From contig JACQVV010000432.1 in assembly GCA_016209595.1 (NCBI GenBank), positions 1 through 37,867 of the forward strand: DNA of 37,867 nucleotides, given 5' to 3'. This document shows positions 22,413 to 31,529 of the stretch, piece by piece. The notes under the pieces were generated by a model, which was not told where the DNA came from, did not search any database, and worked only from the letters and a program-made list of their open reading frames with translations. Within the stretch, counting starts at the first letter, position 1, and the number at the start of each line of letters is the position of its first letter. A program made the position numbers and the translations under genes. Source of the DNA: Planctomycetota bacterium. Lineage in GTDB: Bacteria; Planctomycetota; JACQVV01.

Positions 22413-24686
22413 CTACTCCCGGAGCGCCTGTCGCCTCGCGGCTTCGACGGCGGCCCGCATGTCCTCCGGACAGCACGAGAGCGCCTTCTCGAACGACTCG
22501 CGATCCTCATCGTTCCTGCCGAGTCGCGCGAGGGCGATTCCACGATTCGTCCAGGCCTGCCACAGTCGCGGATTGAGCTCGATCGCGCTCTCCCAGTCCC
22601 GGATGGCGCCGGCGAGGTCGCCCTGGGACTCGCGGGCGCTGCCGCGGTTGGAGTAGGCAATCGCGTGGTCAGGCTTGAGCTCGATCGCGCGGTCGTAGTC
22701 TCGGATGGCGCCGGAGAGGTCGCCCTGGGCGGCGCGGGCGAGGCCGCGGTTCGTGTAGGCATCCGCGTAGTCGGGCTTGAGCTCGATCGCGCGGTCGAAG
22801 TCACGGATGGCGCCCGCGAGGTCGCCCTGGTCACGGCGGGCGGCGCCGCGCTTCGTGTACTCCTCGGCGGTGCGAGGGTCCGGCCAGAGACCCTGGGGGG
22901 CGAGGGCAAGGGCTCGCTCGGTCGAGTTCCAGAATGTTGAGTACTCTTCGCTGTTGTATCGCCGCTCAGAGAGCCGCTCGGCGAGGGTGGGGTCCCCGAG
23001 CCGGGAGAGCGCGAGCGCGGCGTGGATCGCCTTCTCCCTCGCCCGGGTCCTCGCGTGGTTGTCCGTGCCGGGTCTCACGTGGTCGAGGAGCCACTCGTCG
23101 GGAAGGGCCTCGAAGGCGGCGCGAAGAAGCTCGTTCGGCCGAGGCGCACCCGGCTCGGGAGGAGTGTCCTCGCCGGCCATGCCGAGCTGGTCGTAGACGA
23201 GGACGAGTTCGGCGGTCGAGAGGCGGTCCTCGTCACGGGCAAGCTCGATGAGGCGTTTCGTGTACTCGCTCCCCGATTCGGCCGCCGCGGCGAGCCAGTC
23301 GCCGAGCTCCTCGCGATCGGGATCGGGGTCGCGAGCGACGCCGGCGATCTTCTGGGCTTGCCGGGCGGCATTCGCGACCGAGCTCTCGGCGCCAAACTTC
23401 CCAGCCACCCCGTCGAAGAGGCTCTCGACTTGGGGAAGTGCCGTGGGGGCGACGACGTAGAGCCTGGCCGCCGCGCAGAGCCAGCTCCCGATCTCGTCGG
23501 CGCCGAGCCGCTCGAGCGCCGGGCGGTCCTGCGAGAGGACTTCCGCGATCAACCGCGGAGCGGTAACGTCTCGATCGCTCGCGGTCGCCTGGACATCACC
23601 GGTCCGGCCGAGGAGTTCGACGAGAAACCGGCGCGCGAGCGTGCCCTGCGACTCGCGGTCTTCCACGAGGCGCGTCAGGACCTCTCCGGCGAGCGCGGTC
23701 TTCGCCGATCGCGCGAGGCGCCGGGTGCGCTCCTCGACCTCCCCCGGGACGAGCGCGCCCTGCTTCTTCTCTTTCGTCGCGGCCTCGGCGTCGCGGACTC
23801 GCGCGAGAGCGTCGTCGAGCCGAACTCTGTCTTTCCTGACGGTCTCGGCGAACGCCTCGTTCACCTCTTGGGCGCGGCGCTCGGCCTCCAGCTCGCCGGC
23901 GGCTCCCCACTCGCGGGGAAGGTTCGCCAGGACCTGCGCGAGGGCCCAGTCCCCCGTTTCTTGCGCCTTCCCCTGGAGTTCGGCCGCGCGAGAAGCTACG
24001 AGCTCCTTCCATTCGTCTGGAGGCGCGGGATGAGCCGAGAGGCTCCGGCCCATCGCCGTGAGCGCCGCGATCCTGGATCGAAAGTAATCCTGGGGCGAGG
24101 CCGGGTTGAATGGGTGCTTCTCCTCGGCCGCCTTCCAGTCCACCTCAGCACTGGCGTGGAGCTCCTCCGCACCCTTCGCCCTCTCTCTTCGCGACGTGTA
24201 GGCCATGGCGGCGAGCCCGAACGCGAGCGCCACGAGCGCCGCCCCGCTCGCCGTGACCGCGGCCCTGTTCCGCTTCGCCCACTTGAGCGCGCGCTGGAAG
24301 GGGTTGTACCGGGCCGCGGCGAGCGTGCGACCCGTCCGGTACGCTTCGATCTCCGCTCGGAGGCCGGCGACGCTCTGATAGCGGAGAGCGGGGTCCTTCG
24401 CCATCGCCGCCAGGACGACGGCCTCGAGCTCGCGCGGGACCCGGGACCAGGGAGCGCGACACCGCCGCGAGGGGGGGACGATGGCGCCGTTTCGAACCTG
24501 GAAGAGGAGGTTTTCGAGGCTGCCAGACTCGAACGGAGGCGAGAGGGCGAGGATCTTCTCGATATCGGGTCTCTCGCCCCTCTTCCTCGCCGCCTCGTAC
24601 TTCCCGGCAGCCTCGCGGCCCTGGCCGGGAGTGAGGACCCCCGACCGGATCGCTTCTCGCAGGAACTCGCGTGGGTCTCTCGTCAC
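22413..24686 (-). CDS. TPR membrane protein derived from a Ser/Thr kinase, catalytic domain deleted
   Basis: A 757-aa protein. The N terminus (REFLREAIRSGVLTPGQGREAAG) is of the kind that precedes kinases in this lineage. It runs directly into a kinase C-lobe end (ELEAVVLAAMAKDPALRYQSVAGLRAEIEAY), with no Gly loop, no catalytic Lys, no HRD and no DFG. A RYNPFQRALKWAKRNR juxtamembrane stretch and a membrane segment (AAVTASGAALVALAFGLAAMAY) follow, matching the layout of the kinase at 27548. A long helical region and four TPRs with a 34-residue period (about 610-745) complete it. I chose the GTG at 24684-24686 because AAGGAGGTG lies 9 nt upstream. It cannot phosphorylate proteins and is probably a membrane-anchored TPR scaffold. 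Confidence 0.82.
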   Translation of the reverse strand: MTRDPREFLREAIRSGVLTPGQGREAAGKYEAARKRGERPDIEKILALSPPFESGSLENLLFQVRNGAIVPPSRRCRAPWSRVPRELEAVVLAAMAKDPALRYQSVAGLRAEIEAYRTGRTLAAARYNPFQRALKWAKRNRAAVTASGAALVALAFGLAAMAYTSRRERAKGAEELHASAEVDWKAAEEKHPFNPASPQDYFRSRIAALTAMGRSLSAHPAPPDEWKELVASRAAELQGKAQETGDWALAQVLANLPREWGAAGELEAERRAQEVNEAFAETVRKDRVRLDDALARVRDAEAATKEKKQGALVPGEVEERTRRLARSAKTALAGEVLTRLVEDRESQGTLARRFLVELLGRTGDVQATASDRDVTAPRLIAEVLSQDRPALERLGADEIGSWLCAAARLYVVAPTALPQVESLFDGVAGKFGAESSVANAARQAQKIAGVARDPDPDREELGDWLAAAAESGSEYTKRLIELARDEDRLSTAELVLVYDQLGMAGEDTPPEPGAPRPNELLRAAFEALPDEWLLDHVRPGTDNHARTRAREKAIHAALALSRLGDPTLAERLSERRYNSEEYSTFWNSTERALALAPQGLWPDPRTAEEYTKRGAARRDQGDLAGAIRDFDRAIELKPDYADAYTNRGLARAAQGDLSGAIRDYDRAIELKPDHAIAYSNRGSARESQGDLAGAIRDWESAIELNPRLWQAWTNRGIALARLGRNDEDRESFEKALSCCPEDMRAAVEAARRQALRE

Positions 24687-24890
24687 TTGAGCGCCACCTC
24701 CTTCCCTTCTCGCGGCTACGAACGGGACCGAGTCCACGGGAATCCTAACTCTCCATTTGCGTCTGTTCTACCTCGTACGCGGTCCCTCATAGGAACGCCT
24801 CCCGAGGGCTTTCCAAAGTTCCCGATCAGAGGCCCCGAGGTGGCGGATGGGAAGACACCACTCGCCATTGAGGGCAATCCGCGACCTCAA

Positions 24891-24929
24891 CGTGTTACGG
24901 ATTTACATGGCGTTCCGTCAAGTAACACG
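24891..24929. repeat. Inverted repeat in the divergent intergenic region
   Basis: CGTGTTAC (24891-24898) and GTAACACG (24922-24929) are perfect 8-bp inverted repeats. A second short pair, ACGGA and TCCGT, lies inside. It sits in the 407-nt gap between the minus-strand TPR gene and the plus-strand HNH gene, so it could be an operator or an RNA hairpin in the HNH leader. No other feature in this gap is convincing, and no tRNA was seen. Confidence 0.4.
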
Positions 24930-25093
24930 CGCTCCACGCCGGTGCACGAATACGGGCCGGAAGCGGCAGGCCGCGCCTCTGCAATGGCCGTGGCGTGGCC
25001 TTCCCAGGGCGGCAGAGGGCGACAACAGAGATCGTTCCTGGCACGTCTGTTGCTCTTGAATCGGCCGGAATTCTGGCGTCGCGCTGGGATTCA

Positions 25094-27430
25094 ATGGGGT
25101 CGCCGCGGTCGGGATCCGCGGCGAGTGGAGAGGGAGAGTTGAGGAGCGGGGGATTGCCCGTCAAGGCTGTGGCGCCGGAGAGCCCGGAGGCCGAGATTCG
25201 GGAGTTCGAGATCGGCGATTCCGAGGCGCTCATGGAGCTCGTCGAGGAGGCGGCGGCCGAGGGGGACGACGCGGCGCTTCGGGCGGCGAAGGCTTTCGAG
25301 CTCGTGGATCGGAGCCGGGCCTATCGCGACGCGGGCTTCTCGCTCCTGGGCGATCTCGTGGGCAGGCTCGGAGTCGCGCTGCGACGGGCGCGCGAGCTCC
25401 TCGATCTGGGGCGGGTGCTGCGGGGATACCCGGGCATCGAGAGCCTCATCCGGAAAGAGACCGTCCCGATCGAAAAGGCGATCGCGATTGCGCCCGCGAT
25501 GCTCGCGAGGCGCTGGTCGCTCAGCCAGTGGGTTAACATGATCCGCGCGTACGATCTCGCGCAGCTCCGTCGGGAGTCGAGGCGCGAGAATAAATCGCGG
25601 ATCGTGGACGGGGTGCGGATGTCGAAGGAGTACCTCGATCTCTCGCGCGAGGCTCGGGCGATGCTCTTCGACGCCCACGCGGGCATCGCGCGGTTGCGAG
25701 CCAACGATGCGCGGTCCGCGAACGAGCCGGGAGTCGGGATCTCGCGGAGCGAGGTCCTGGCGAAGGCGATCCGGGTCGCCTTGGGCGCGGTGCGGGACGA
25801 GGCGCCGGTCGGCGAGAGGCGATACCTCATCGCCGAGCACCCTGCGAACTCGTTCGAGATCACGGCGGTCGAGGCCCGGGGCGAGCTAGTCCCGATACGG
25901 TTCGAGCGGGCGAGGTTCCGGCTCGAGCAGACTCCGCCGGAAGATGTCCAGGGGACGGTCGCGCGGCTCCGGAAGAGGCACCGGGTTTCGAGCGAGGATG
26001 TCCTGGATGTGGCGGACCGGGCGATCGCACAGGGGGTCTCCGAGACCGAAGGACGGCCGCTCGCCTGGGCACTCGTCGAGGAGATGAAGAACGCGCTGGA
26101 GCGCGAGAAGGGGAGCTGGGGCCGGATCGCTCGGGGCTGCCACGCGCTCGACCGGCTCGGGGTCCCCGACTGGCGGGAGTGGGTCGCCTCCGCGATCCGC
26201 CGGAGCCTGGCGACGGTGAGCGAGCTCCTCGCCTGCGGGCGGGCGGCGGCGTGCTGGCCGAGGATCGCCCAGGCACTGGAAGAGGGGCGCCTCGGTTGGA
26301 CCCATGTCCGGACGCTCGCGGGCTATCTCGACGGCGAGAATTTCGACGAGCTCTTCGAAGCGATGCTCCACGAGTCGGTGCGAGAGCTCGAGAAGATGCG
26401 GGAACTTCTACGGAAGTTGGCGGACGAGAAGCCGCGCGAGCGGGGCGAGGCCCGAGCGAAGGGGACGGGACTTCCACCCGTCGAGATCGAGCTCCCGGCC
26501 TCGGTCTGGCAGGATCTTGAAGCACTCATGCGGCTCCTCTCGAAGAAGGCAGGGCGGGGGGTCTCGGTCGCCGAGGCGCTGGAGGAGGCGCTCTGGCAGG
26601 CGCTCGCGAGATGGGGTCCGCCGGCGCCCCTACGCGGGGTCTACCGGATCCTCGTCCACTTCGACCGCGGGACCGGGTTCTCGTGGATGAGCGGGCCGGG
26701 CGGGGAGATCGTGCCGGTCTCCGGCGATGAACTCGCTCGGATCCGAGCCACGGGGGCTGGGGTGTACGACGTCGAGGCCGAAGAGAAAGCGGCTGCCAGG
26801 CGCGAGGTCGAGCGGCTCGTGCGGGCGTGTTCGGGATGGGAGCCGGCCCGGCCGGTCTTTCCCCAGGACAGGGAGCCGACGGAGGAAGAAGAGGACGAGC
26901 TCGAGCGCTGGCTCCACCGAGCTCAGGCGTCGGGGAGGGGGGGGGTCCGGGGGGAGCACCCCCCGGGCGCCAGGATGGCGCTGGGGGAGGCCGAGGGGGC
27001 GAAGCCCCCGCGGGGAGGAGCGGAGGCCAGGGATGGCCGGAGCGACGATTGGTATGGAGCCCGCGCCGTGCCCGGTCGTGCGCCTCAGCCCGAGGCGTCG
27101 CTACGCCTGCTCATCTATCTTCGCGACGGATGCCGGTGCTCGGTCTGTGGCTGCCACGCTTCTCTCTACGTTCACGTCCACCACGTGGACCCCCGCTCGG
27201 AGGGAGGAGGGAACGATCCGAGGAACCTCGTCTTGATATGCGTCACCTGCCACGCGGTCACGCACTCGCACTACGGAAGGCTCGTGCCCCGAGAGCCGGC
27301 GGGTGTGAGGATCATCCGGATCCGGAGGTCGGGAGGGGCGGAAGGAGAGGCGGAAAGCGCAAGGGAAAGGACGAAGGAAGGGCTCGCGGCGGGTCGTCGG
27401 GCCGGACTGCGGGCGCTCGTCTGCGGATAG
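25094..27430 (+). CDS. HNH endonuclease-domain protein with duplicated helical module
   Basis: About 778 aa. The C-terminal zinc-type HNH domain (about 672-735) has CSVCGCH, HVHHVDPRSEGGGNDPRNLVLIC and CVTCHAVTH, so metal-binding Cys and His residues are intact. Upstream are two copies of a helical module found in this HNH group: ALRAAKAFELVDRSRAYRDAGFS... with ARELLDLGRVLRGYPGIE, and again ALEREKGSWGRIARG... with VSELLACGRAAACWPRI. The linker before the HNH carries hairpin-rich DNA. I chose the ATG at 25094; a GTG at 24995 is in frame, and no start has a good ribosome site. Such proteins are common as mobile or multicopy genes; the DNA target is unknown. Confidence 0.8.
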   Translation: MGSPRSGSAASGEGELRSGGLPVKAVAPESPEAEIREFEIGDSEALMELVEEAAAEGDDAALRAAKAFELVDRSRAYRDAGFSLLGDLVGRLGVALRRARELLDLGRVLRGYPGIESLIRKETVPIEKAIAIAPAMLARRWSLSQWVNMIRAYDLAQLRRESRRENKSRIVDGVRMSKEYLDLSREARAMLFDAHAGIARLRANDARSANEPGVGISRSEVLAKAIRVALGAVRDEAPVGERRYLIAEHPANSFEITAVEARGELVPIRFERARFRLEQTPPEDVQGTVARLRKRHRVSSEDVLDVADRAIAQGVSETEGRPLAWALVEEMKNALEREKGSWGRIARGCHALDRLGVPDWREWVASAIRRSLATVSELLACGRAAACWPRIAQALEEGRLGWTHVRTLAGYLDGENFDELFEAMLHESVRELEKMRELLRKLADEKPRERGEARAKGTGLPPVEIELPASVWQDLEALMRLLSKKAGRGVSVAEALEEALWQALARWGPPAPLRGVYRILVHFDRGTGFSWMSGPGGEIVPVSGDELARIRATGAGVYDVEAEEKAAARREVERLVRACSGWEPARPVFPQDREPTEEEEDELERWLHRAQASGRGGVRGEHPPGARMALGEAEGAKPPRGGAEARDGRSDDWYGARAVPGRAPQPEASLRLLIYLRDGCRCSVCGCHASLYVHVHHVDPRSEGGGNDPRNLVLICVTCHAVTHSHYGRLVPREPAGVRIIRIRRSGGAEGEAESARERTKEGLAAGRRAGLRALVCG
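26949..27009. repeat. In-frame hairpin cluster in the HNH gene
   Basis: Three adjacent palindromes: GGGGGG/CCCCCC (26949-26964, 4-nt loop), GCGCCA/TGGCGC (26967-26981, 3-nt loop) and GGGGGC/GCCCCC (26995-27009, 3-nt loop). They encode a Gly/Pro/Ala-rich stretch between the helical part and the HNH domain without breaking the frame. The style matches the insert at 10490-10629, though the sequences differ. Confidence 0.8.
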
Positions 27431-27547
27431 GAGGGGATGACCGACCTCCGATCGAGCCCATTTCGCACGCCGGGTCTCACCCGCCGGTCACGGGGAAGGT
27501 CGAGGACGAACCCGCCGGCGAGCCGCTTGTAGTACGATGCCCGCGAC

Positions 27548-30500
27548 GTGAGCGGTTCCGGGAACGAGGAGAAGAGGCTCGGCGAGGCGACCGGGGACGC
27601 CCGCACTGTTCTCGTCGTTGCCGGGGAGTCGATCGGCCGGGACGTGACGGTGCGACTGGCCGGCTCGCCCGAGGCCCAGGGGAGTCAGGCCGGGGGGACT
27701 CGCACCTTCGGCCGGTTCGCCGGCGCCGTCGAGATCGCCCGCGGCGGAATGGGGGCCGTCTATCGGGCCGTCGACCCCGACCTCGGCCGGCCGGTGGCGA
27801 TCAAGGCGATCCTGGCCGGCAACTGGGCCGGGAACCAGGAGGTCGTCCGGTTCCTCCGAGAGGCTCAGATCACAGGGCAGCTCCAGCATCCCAACATCCC
27901 GCCGCTCCACGAGCTCTCCCGGACGCCCCAGGGGGAGATCTACTTCGCCATGAAGCTCATCGAAGGGCGGAGCCTGGCAGAAGTCCTGGCCGACCTCCGG
28001 AGCAAGGGCCCCGCGGCCCTCGTCGCGGAACGTCCCCGCCTCCTCTCCTCGATGGTCAAGGTCTGCGAGGCCCTCGCCTATGCTCACTCCCGCGGCGTAG
28101 TCCACCGGGACTTGAAACCGGCCAACATCATGATCGGCGAGTTCGGCGAGGTGCTCGTGATGGATTGGGGGCTTGCGAAAGTCAGTGGTCAGTGGCCAGT
28201 GATCAGTGGTCAGGAACAACCAAAACAACAACAAGACGACCGCGCCCGGCCCACGGCTCCCGACGTGACGCGGGAGGGAGATGTCCTCGGCACGCCGGCC
28301 TACATGAGCCCGGAGCAGGCCGAAGGGAATCTCGACGCCCTCGACGCCCGGAGCGATATCTACAGCCTTGGCGCGGTTCTCTACGAGATGCTGACCGGAG
28401 AGCGGCCGTACACCGGGCGGAGCGTCTCGGAGATCCTCGCCCGGATCCTGGAGCACGATCTCGAGCCCCCGAGCGCGCGCTCTCCCGAAGCGAGGATCCC
28501 CGCCGAGCTCGACCGCCTGGTGGAAAAGTGTCTGTCGCGCGAGCCATCGGAGCGATACCGATCGGCCGAGGCGGTGAAGAACGACCTCGAAGCTTTCCTC
28601 CGGGACCGGCCACTCTCGGTGGTGAGATACACGCCGTGGGCGCGCGCCGCCAAGTGGGTCCGGCGCAACAAGGGCGTCGCCGCGTTTCTGGCCGCGGTCT
28701 CGATCCTCGTCCCCCTCCTGGCGATCGCCCTCGTGGGCGCCAGGCGGGCAAGCGGGCTGGCGCGAGAAGCGGAGGCCGAGGCATTGGACGCGCAATCCGA
28801 GGCCGAGCGCCGTGCCGAGGCCGAGACGATTGCGAAGGATGAAGCCCGGGCTCGGGCCGAGGCCGAGACGCGGGCACGAAGCGAGGCACAGGCCCAACGC
28901 GAGCGGGCGAACCAGGAGCGGGATCGGGCTGTGGCAAGGGCCTATCTGGCTCGCGCGAGCGAGGCCCTACGGGGCCGCGATCGGGCCAAGGCTGCTCCCC
29001 TGGCCGCCCTGTCAGTGGTCTACGGGGAGCTGACAGGCTGGCCTCGCCTCTACGACGCCCTCGACCCTCTCGGGGGCCCCCTTCCACGAGTTGTCGGGAG
29101 CCATGAGGGCCGGGTCAACTCGGCGGCCTTCAGCCCCGACGGGACGCGCGTCGTGACGGCATCCGGCGACAAGACGGCCCGGATCTGGCCGGTCTCGGGC
29201 GGGGAGCCGGTCGTGCTCCGCGGCCATGACGATGTGGTCCATTCAGCTGCATTCAGCCCCGACGGAACCCGGGTCGTGACGGCGTCCGACGACAAGACGG
29301 CCCGGATCTGGCCGGTTGCGGGCGGGGAGCCGGTCGTCCTTCGCGGGCACGAGGCCGAAGTCTTCATGGCAGCGTTCAGCCCCGAGGGGACCTGGGTCGT
29401 GACGGCGTCCCGGGACGGGACGGCCCGAATCTGGCCGGCGGCTGGTGGCGCACCGATCGTCCTCCGGGGCCACGAAGGCCCGGTCCTGTGGGCAGCGTTC
29501 AGCCCGGACGGGACTCGGGTCGTGACGGTCTCCGCCGACACGATGGCGCGCATCTGGCCAGTCGGGGGTGGCGAGCCGGCCGTGCTCCGTGGCCACGAGG
29601 ACGAGGTCTTCTTGGCTGCCTTCAGCCCGGACGGGAGTCGGCTCGTGACGGTCTCCTGGGACAAGACCGCCCGCATATGGCCGGTCGCGGGCGGTGCGCC
29701 GGCCGTCCTGCGGGGCCACGAGGCCTATGTCTACTCGGCCGCCTTCAGCCCGGACGGGACCCGGGTCGTGACGGCGTCTCTCGACAAGACGGTCCGGATC
29801 TGGCCGGTTGGCGGTGGCGAGCCGGTCGTCCTGCGAGGCCACGCGAGCGCGGTCCTTTCGGCAGCCTTCAGCTGTGACGGCACCAGGATCGTGACGGCGT
29901 CAGAGGACAATACAGCCCGGATCTGGCCGGTCGGGGGCGGGGACCCGCTCGTCCTTCGCGGGCACGAGAGGGGGTTGAGCGAGGCGGCGTTCAGCGCCGA
30001 CGGAAGCCGGGTCGTGACGGCGTCAGACGACAATACCGTCCGGATCTGGCCGGTCGGGGGCGGGGAGCCGGTCGTCGTTGGCCGCCACCCGTGCGAGGTC
30101 TCCTCGGTGGCGTTCAGCCCCGACGGAACCCGGGTCGTGACCGCGTCAGGCGATAAGGCCGCTCGGATCTGGCCGGCCGGCGGCGGCGAGCCGATCGTCG
30201 TGCTCGGCCACGAGGGCGAGGTGCTCTCGGCGGTATTCAGTCCCGACGGAACCTGGGTCGTAACGGCGTCCTACGACAAGACGGCCCGGATCTGGCCGGT
30301 CGAGGGCGGGGAACCTGTCGTCCTTCGAGGCCACGAGGGCCCGGTCATGTCGGCCGCATTCAGCCCCGACGGGACCCGGGTCGTGACGGCGTCCCAGGAC
30401 ACGACGGCTCGGGTCTGGCCGCTTGAGGGCGGGGAGCCCGTCGTCCTTCGCGGCCACGGGGGCGACCTCCGCTCGGGCGTGTTCAGCCCCGACGGGACCC

Positions 30501-31420
30501 GTGTCGTGACGGCGTCCGCCGACGGGACGGCCCGGATCTGGCCGGTCGGTGGGGGCGAGCAGGTCGTCCTGCGCGGCCACGACGGCGCGGTGTGCTCGGC
30601 CGCCTTCAGCCCCGATGGCACCCGGGTCGTGACGGGTTCTTTAGACAGGACCGCCCGCATCTGGCCCGTCGGAGGTGGCGAGCCGGTCGTTTTTCGGGGC
30701 GAGGCTGCGGTCGCCTCGGCAGCCTTCAGCCCTGACGGCAACTGGGTGGTGACCGCGTGTCTTGACAACGCAGCCCGGATCTGGCGAGTTCTGGGCGGCG
30801 AGTCCGTCGTCCTCCGGGGCCACGAGGACTGGGTCCTATCGGGCTCGTTCAGCCCCGACGGGACGCGGGTTGTGACGGCGTCGGCGGACGGGACGGCCCG
30901 AATCTGGAATGTGTCGCTCCTTCTCCTCAAGCGGGCTGAGCCTCTCTGGGAGGCTCGCCTGGCGACGGCCCTCACCTTGATCGAGGACGAGGTCCGCCCC
31001 GAGCCCGTTCTCCTCCTCCCGCCAGCCGTCGCGCGGGGCGTGCGAATCGAAACCGAGCGCGTGCCGGCGGACCTCCGCAAAGCCCTTTCGGCTCGCCCTC
31101 TCCGCGAGGCGGCCGTCGAACGCGCCGTCCGCTTCGTCCTCGAAGCGCCCGATCCGGCGATGGCCTGGCTCGCGCTTTACCGCGCGCTCGATGGTTCGCA
31201 AGGCGCGAGCACTCGGCGGCTGATCGTGCTGGAAGAGATCGAGAAGGGCGAGATGCCCCCGCTCCTACAACTCGCGACGGTCGTTCTCCGCGAGGGTCTC
31301 GCGTTCGAGCTGGGCGACAAAGACGCCCGCGCCAGGATCGCCGCTGCCCTCAAAGCCGCTCGTGCGGTCGGGCCGGAACACGAGCTCGTCGCCGCCGTCG
31401 CCGGCTGGCTCGGCGAGTAG
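27548..31420 (+). CDS. Membrane Ser/Thr protein kinase with 15 WD40 repeats
   Basis: A 1290-aa protein. Kinase domain about 55-355: IARGGMGAVY loop, K86 (VAIK), HRDLKPAN with D188, DWG instead of DFG (D206), then GTPAYMSPEQ. All catalytic residues are present, so it should be active. A stretch at about 212-243 between DWG and GTPAY is an insert encoded by a heptamer array. A membrane segment lies at about 377-397, a charged coiled coil at about 400-480, 15 WD40 repeats at about 514-1127, and a helical tail follows. The kinase is expected in the cytoplasm and the propeller on the far side of the membrane. Start is GTG at 27548 without a clear ribosome site, so the exact start is uncertain. DWG is frequent in planctomycete kinases. 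Confidence 0.9.
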   Translation: MSGSGNEEKRLGEATGDARTVLVVAGESIGRDVTVRLAGSPEAQGSQAGGTRTFGRFAGAVEIARGGMGAVYRAVDPDLGRPVAIKAILAGNWAGNQEVVRFLREAQITGQLQHPNIPPLHELSRTPQGEIYFAMKLIEGRSLAEVLADLRSKGPAALVAERPRLLSSMVKVCEALAYAHSRGVVHRDLKPANIMIGEFGEVLVMDWGLAKVSGQWPVISGQEQPKQQQDDRARPTAPDVTREGDVLGTPAYMSPEQAEGNLDALDARSDIYSLGAVLYEMLTGERPYTGRSVSEILARILEHDLEPPSARSPEARIPAELDRLVEKCLSREPSERYRSAEAVKNDLEAFLRDRPLSVVRYTPWARAAKWVRRNKGVAAFLAAVSILVPLLAIALVGARRASGLAREAEAEALDAQSEAERRAEAETIAKDEARARAEAETRARSEAQAQRERANQERDRAVARAYLARASEALRGRDRAKAAPLAALSVVYGELTGWPRLYDALDPLGGPLPRVVGSHEGRVNSAAFSPDGTRVVTASGDKTARIWPVSGGEPVVLRGHDDVVHSAAFSPDGTRVVTASDDKTARIWPVAGGEPVVLRGHEAEVFMAAFSPEGTWVVTASRDGTARIWPAAGGAPIVLRGHEGPVLWAAFSPDGTRVVTVSADTMARIWPVGGGEPAVLRGHEDEVFLAAFSPDGSRLVTVSWDKTARIWPVAGGAPAVLRGHEAYVYSAAFSPDGTRVVTASLDKTVRIWPVGGGEPVVLRGHASAVLSAAFSCDGTRIVTASEDNTARIWPVGGGDPLVLRGHERGLSEAAFSADGSRVVTASDDNTVRIWPVGGGEPVVVGRHPCEVSSVAFSPDGTRVVTASGDKAARIWPAGGGEPIVVLGHEGEVLSAVFSPDGTWVVTASYDKTARIWPVEGGEPVVLRGHEGPVMSAAFSPDGTRVVTASQDTTARVWPLEGGEPVVLRGHGGDLRSGVFSPDGTRVVTASADGTARIWPVGGGEQVVLRGHDGAVCSAAFSPDGTRVVTGSLDRTARIWPVGGGEPVVFRGEAAVASAAFSPDGNWVVTACLDNAARIWRVLGGESVVLRGHEDWVLSGSFSPDGTRVVTASADGTARIWNVSLLLLKRAEPLWEARLATALTLIEDEVRPEPVLLLPPAVARGVRIETERVPADLRKALSARPLREAAVERAVRFVLEAPDPAMAWLALYRALDGSQGASTRRLIVLEEIEKGEMPPLLQLATVVLREGLAFELGDKDARARIAAALKAARAVGPEHELVAAVAGWLGE
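28181..28215 (+). repeat. Heptamer tandem repeat inside the kinase activation segment
   Basis: Five 7-bp units in perfect phase: GTCAGTG, GTCAGTG, GCCAGTG, ATCAGTG, GTCAGGA. Translated as VSGQWPVISGQ, it starts two codons after the DWGLA motif. A CAA-rich stretch coding EQPKQQQ follows directly. The codon use is far less G+C-rich than the surrounding kinase, which supports insertion of foreign or repetitive DNA. Confidence 0.88.
29087..30928 (+). repeat. Fifteen near-identical 123-bp WD40-coding repeats
   Basis: Each unit codes about 41 residues of the form RGHxxxVxSAAFSPDGTRVVTASxDKTARIWPVxGGEP. Fourteen units have 41 codons and the fourteenth has 40. The RIWP core replaces the more common IWD. 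High identity at the DNA level suggests recent amplification or gene conversion. Fifteen blades would suit two seven-bladed propellers plus one spare. Confidence 0.92.
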
Positions 31421-31529
31421 AGGCGGCTGATACCGAGACTGCGGATGCGGGCGGGTCGGAGTGCGACTTGACGTCCGGGTGCCGGCGTGTTGGAGTCGCC
31501 GCCGGATTTCTGCAACCTGGAGGCTTTCG

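Noticed and set aside
29087..30928. Non-coding minisatellite
   Set aside because: The 123-bp period keeps the frame and codes clear WD40 blades.
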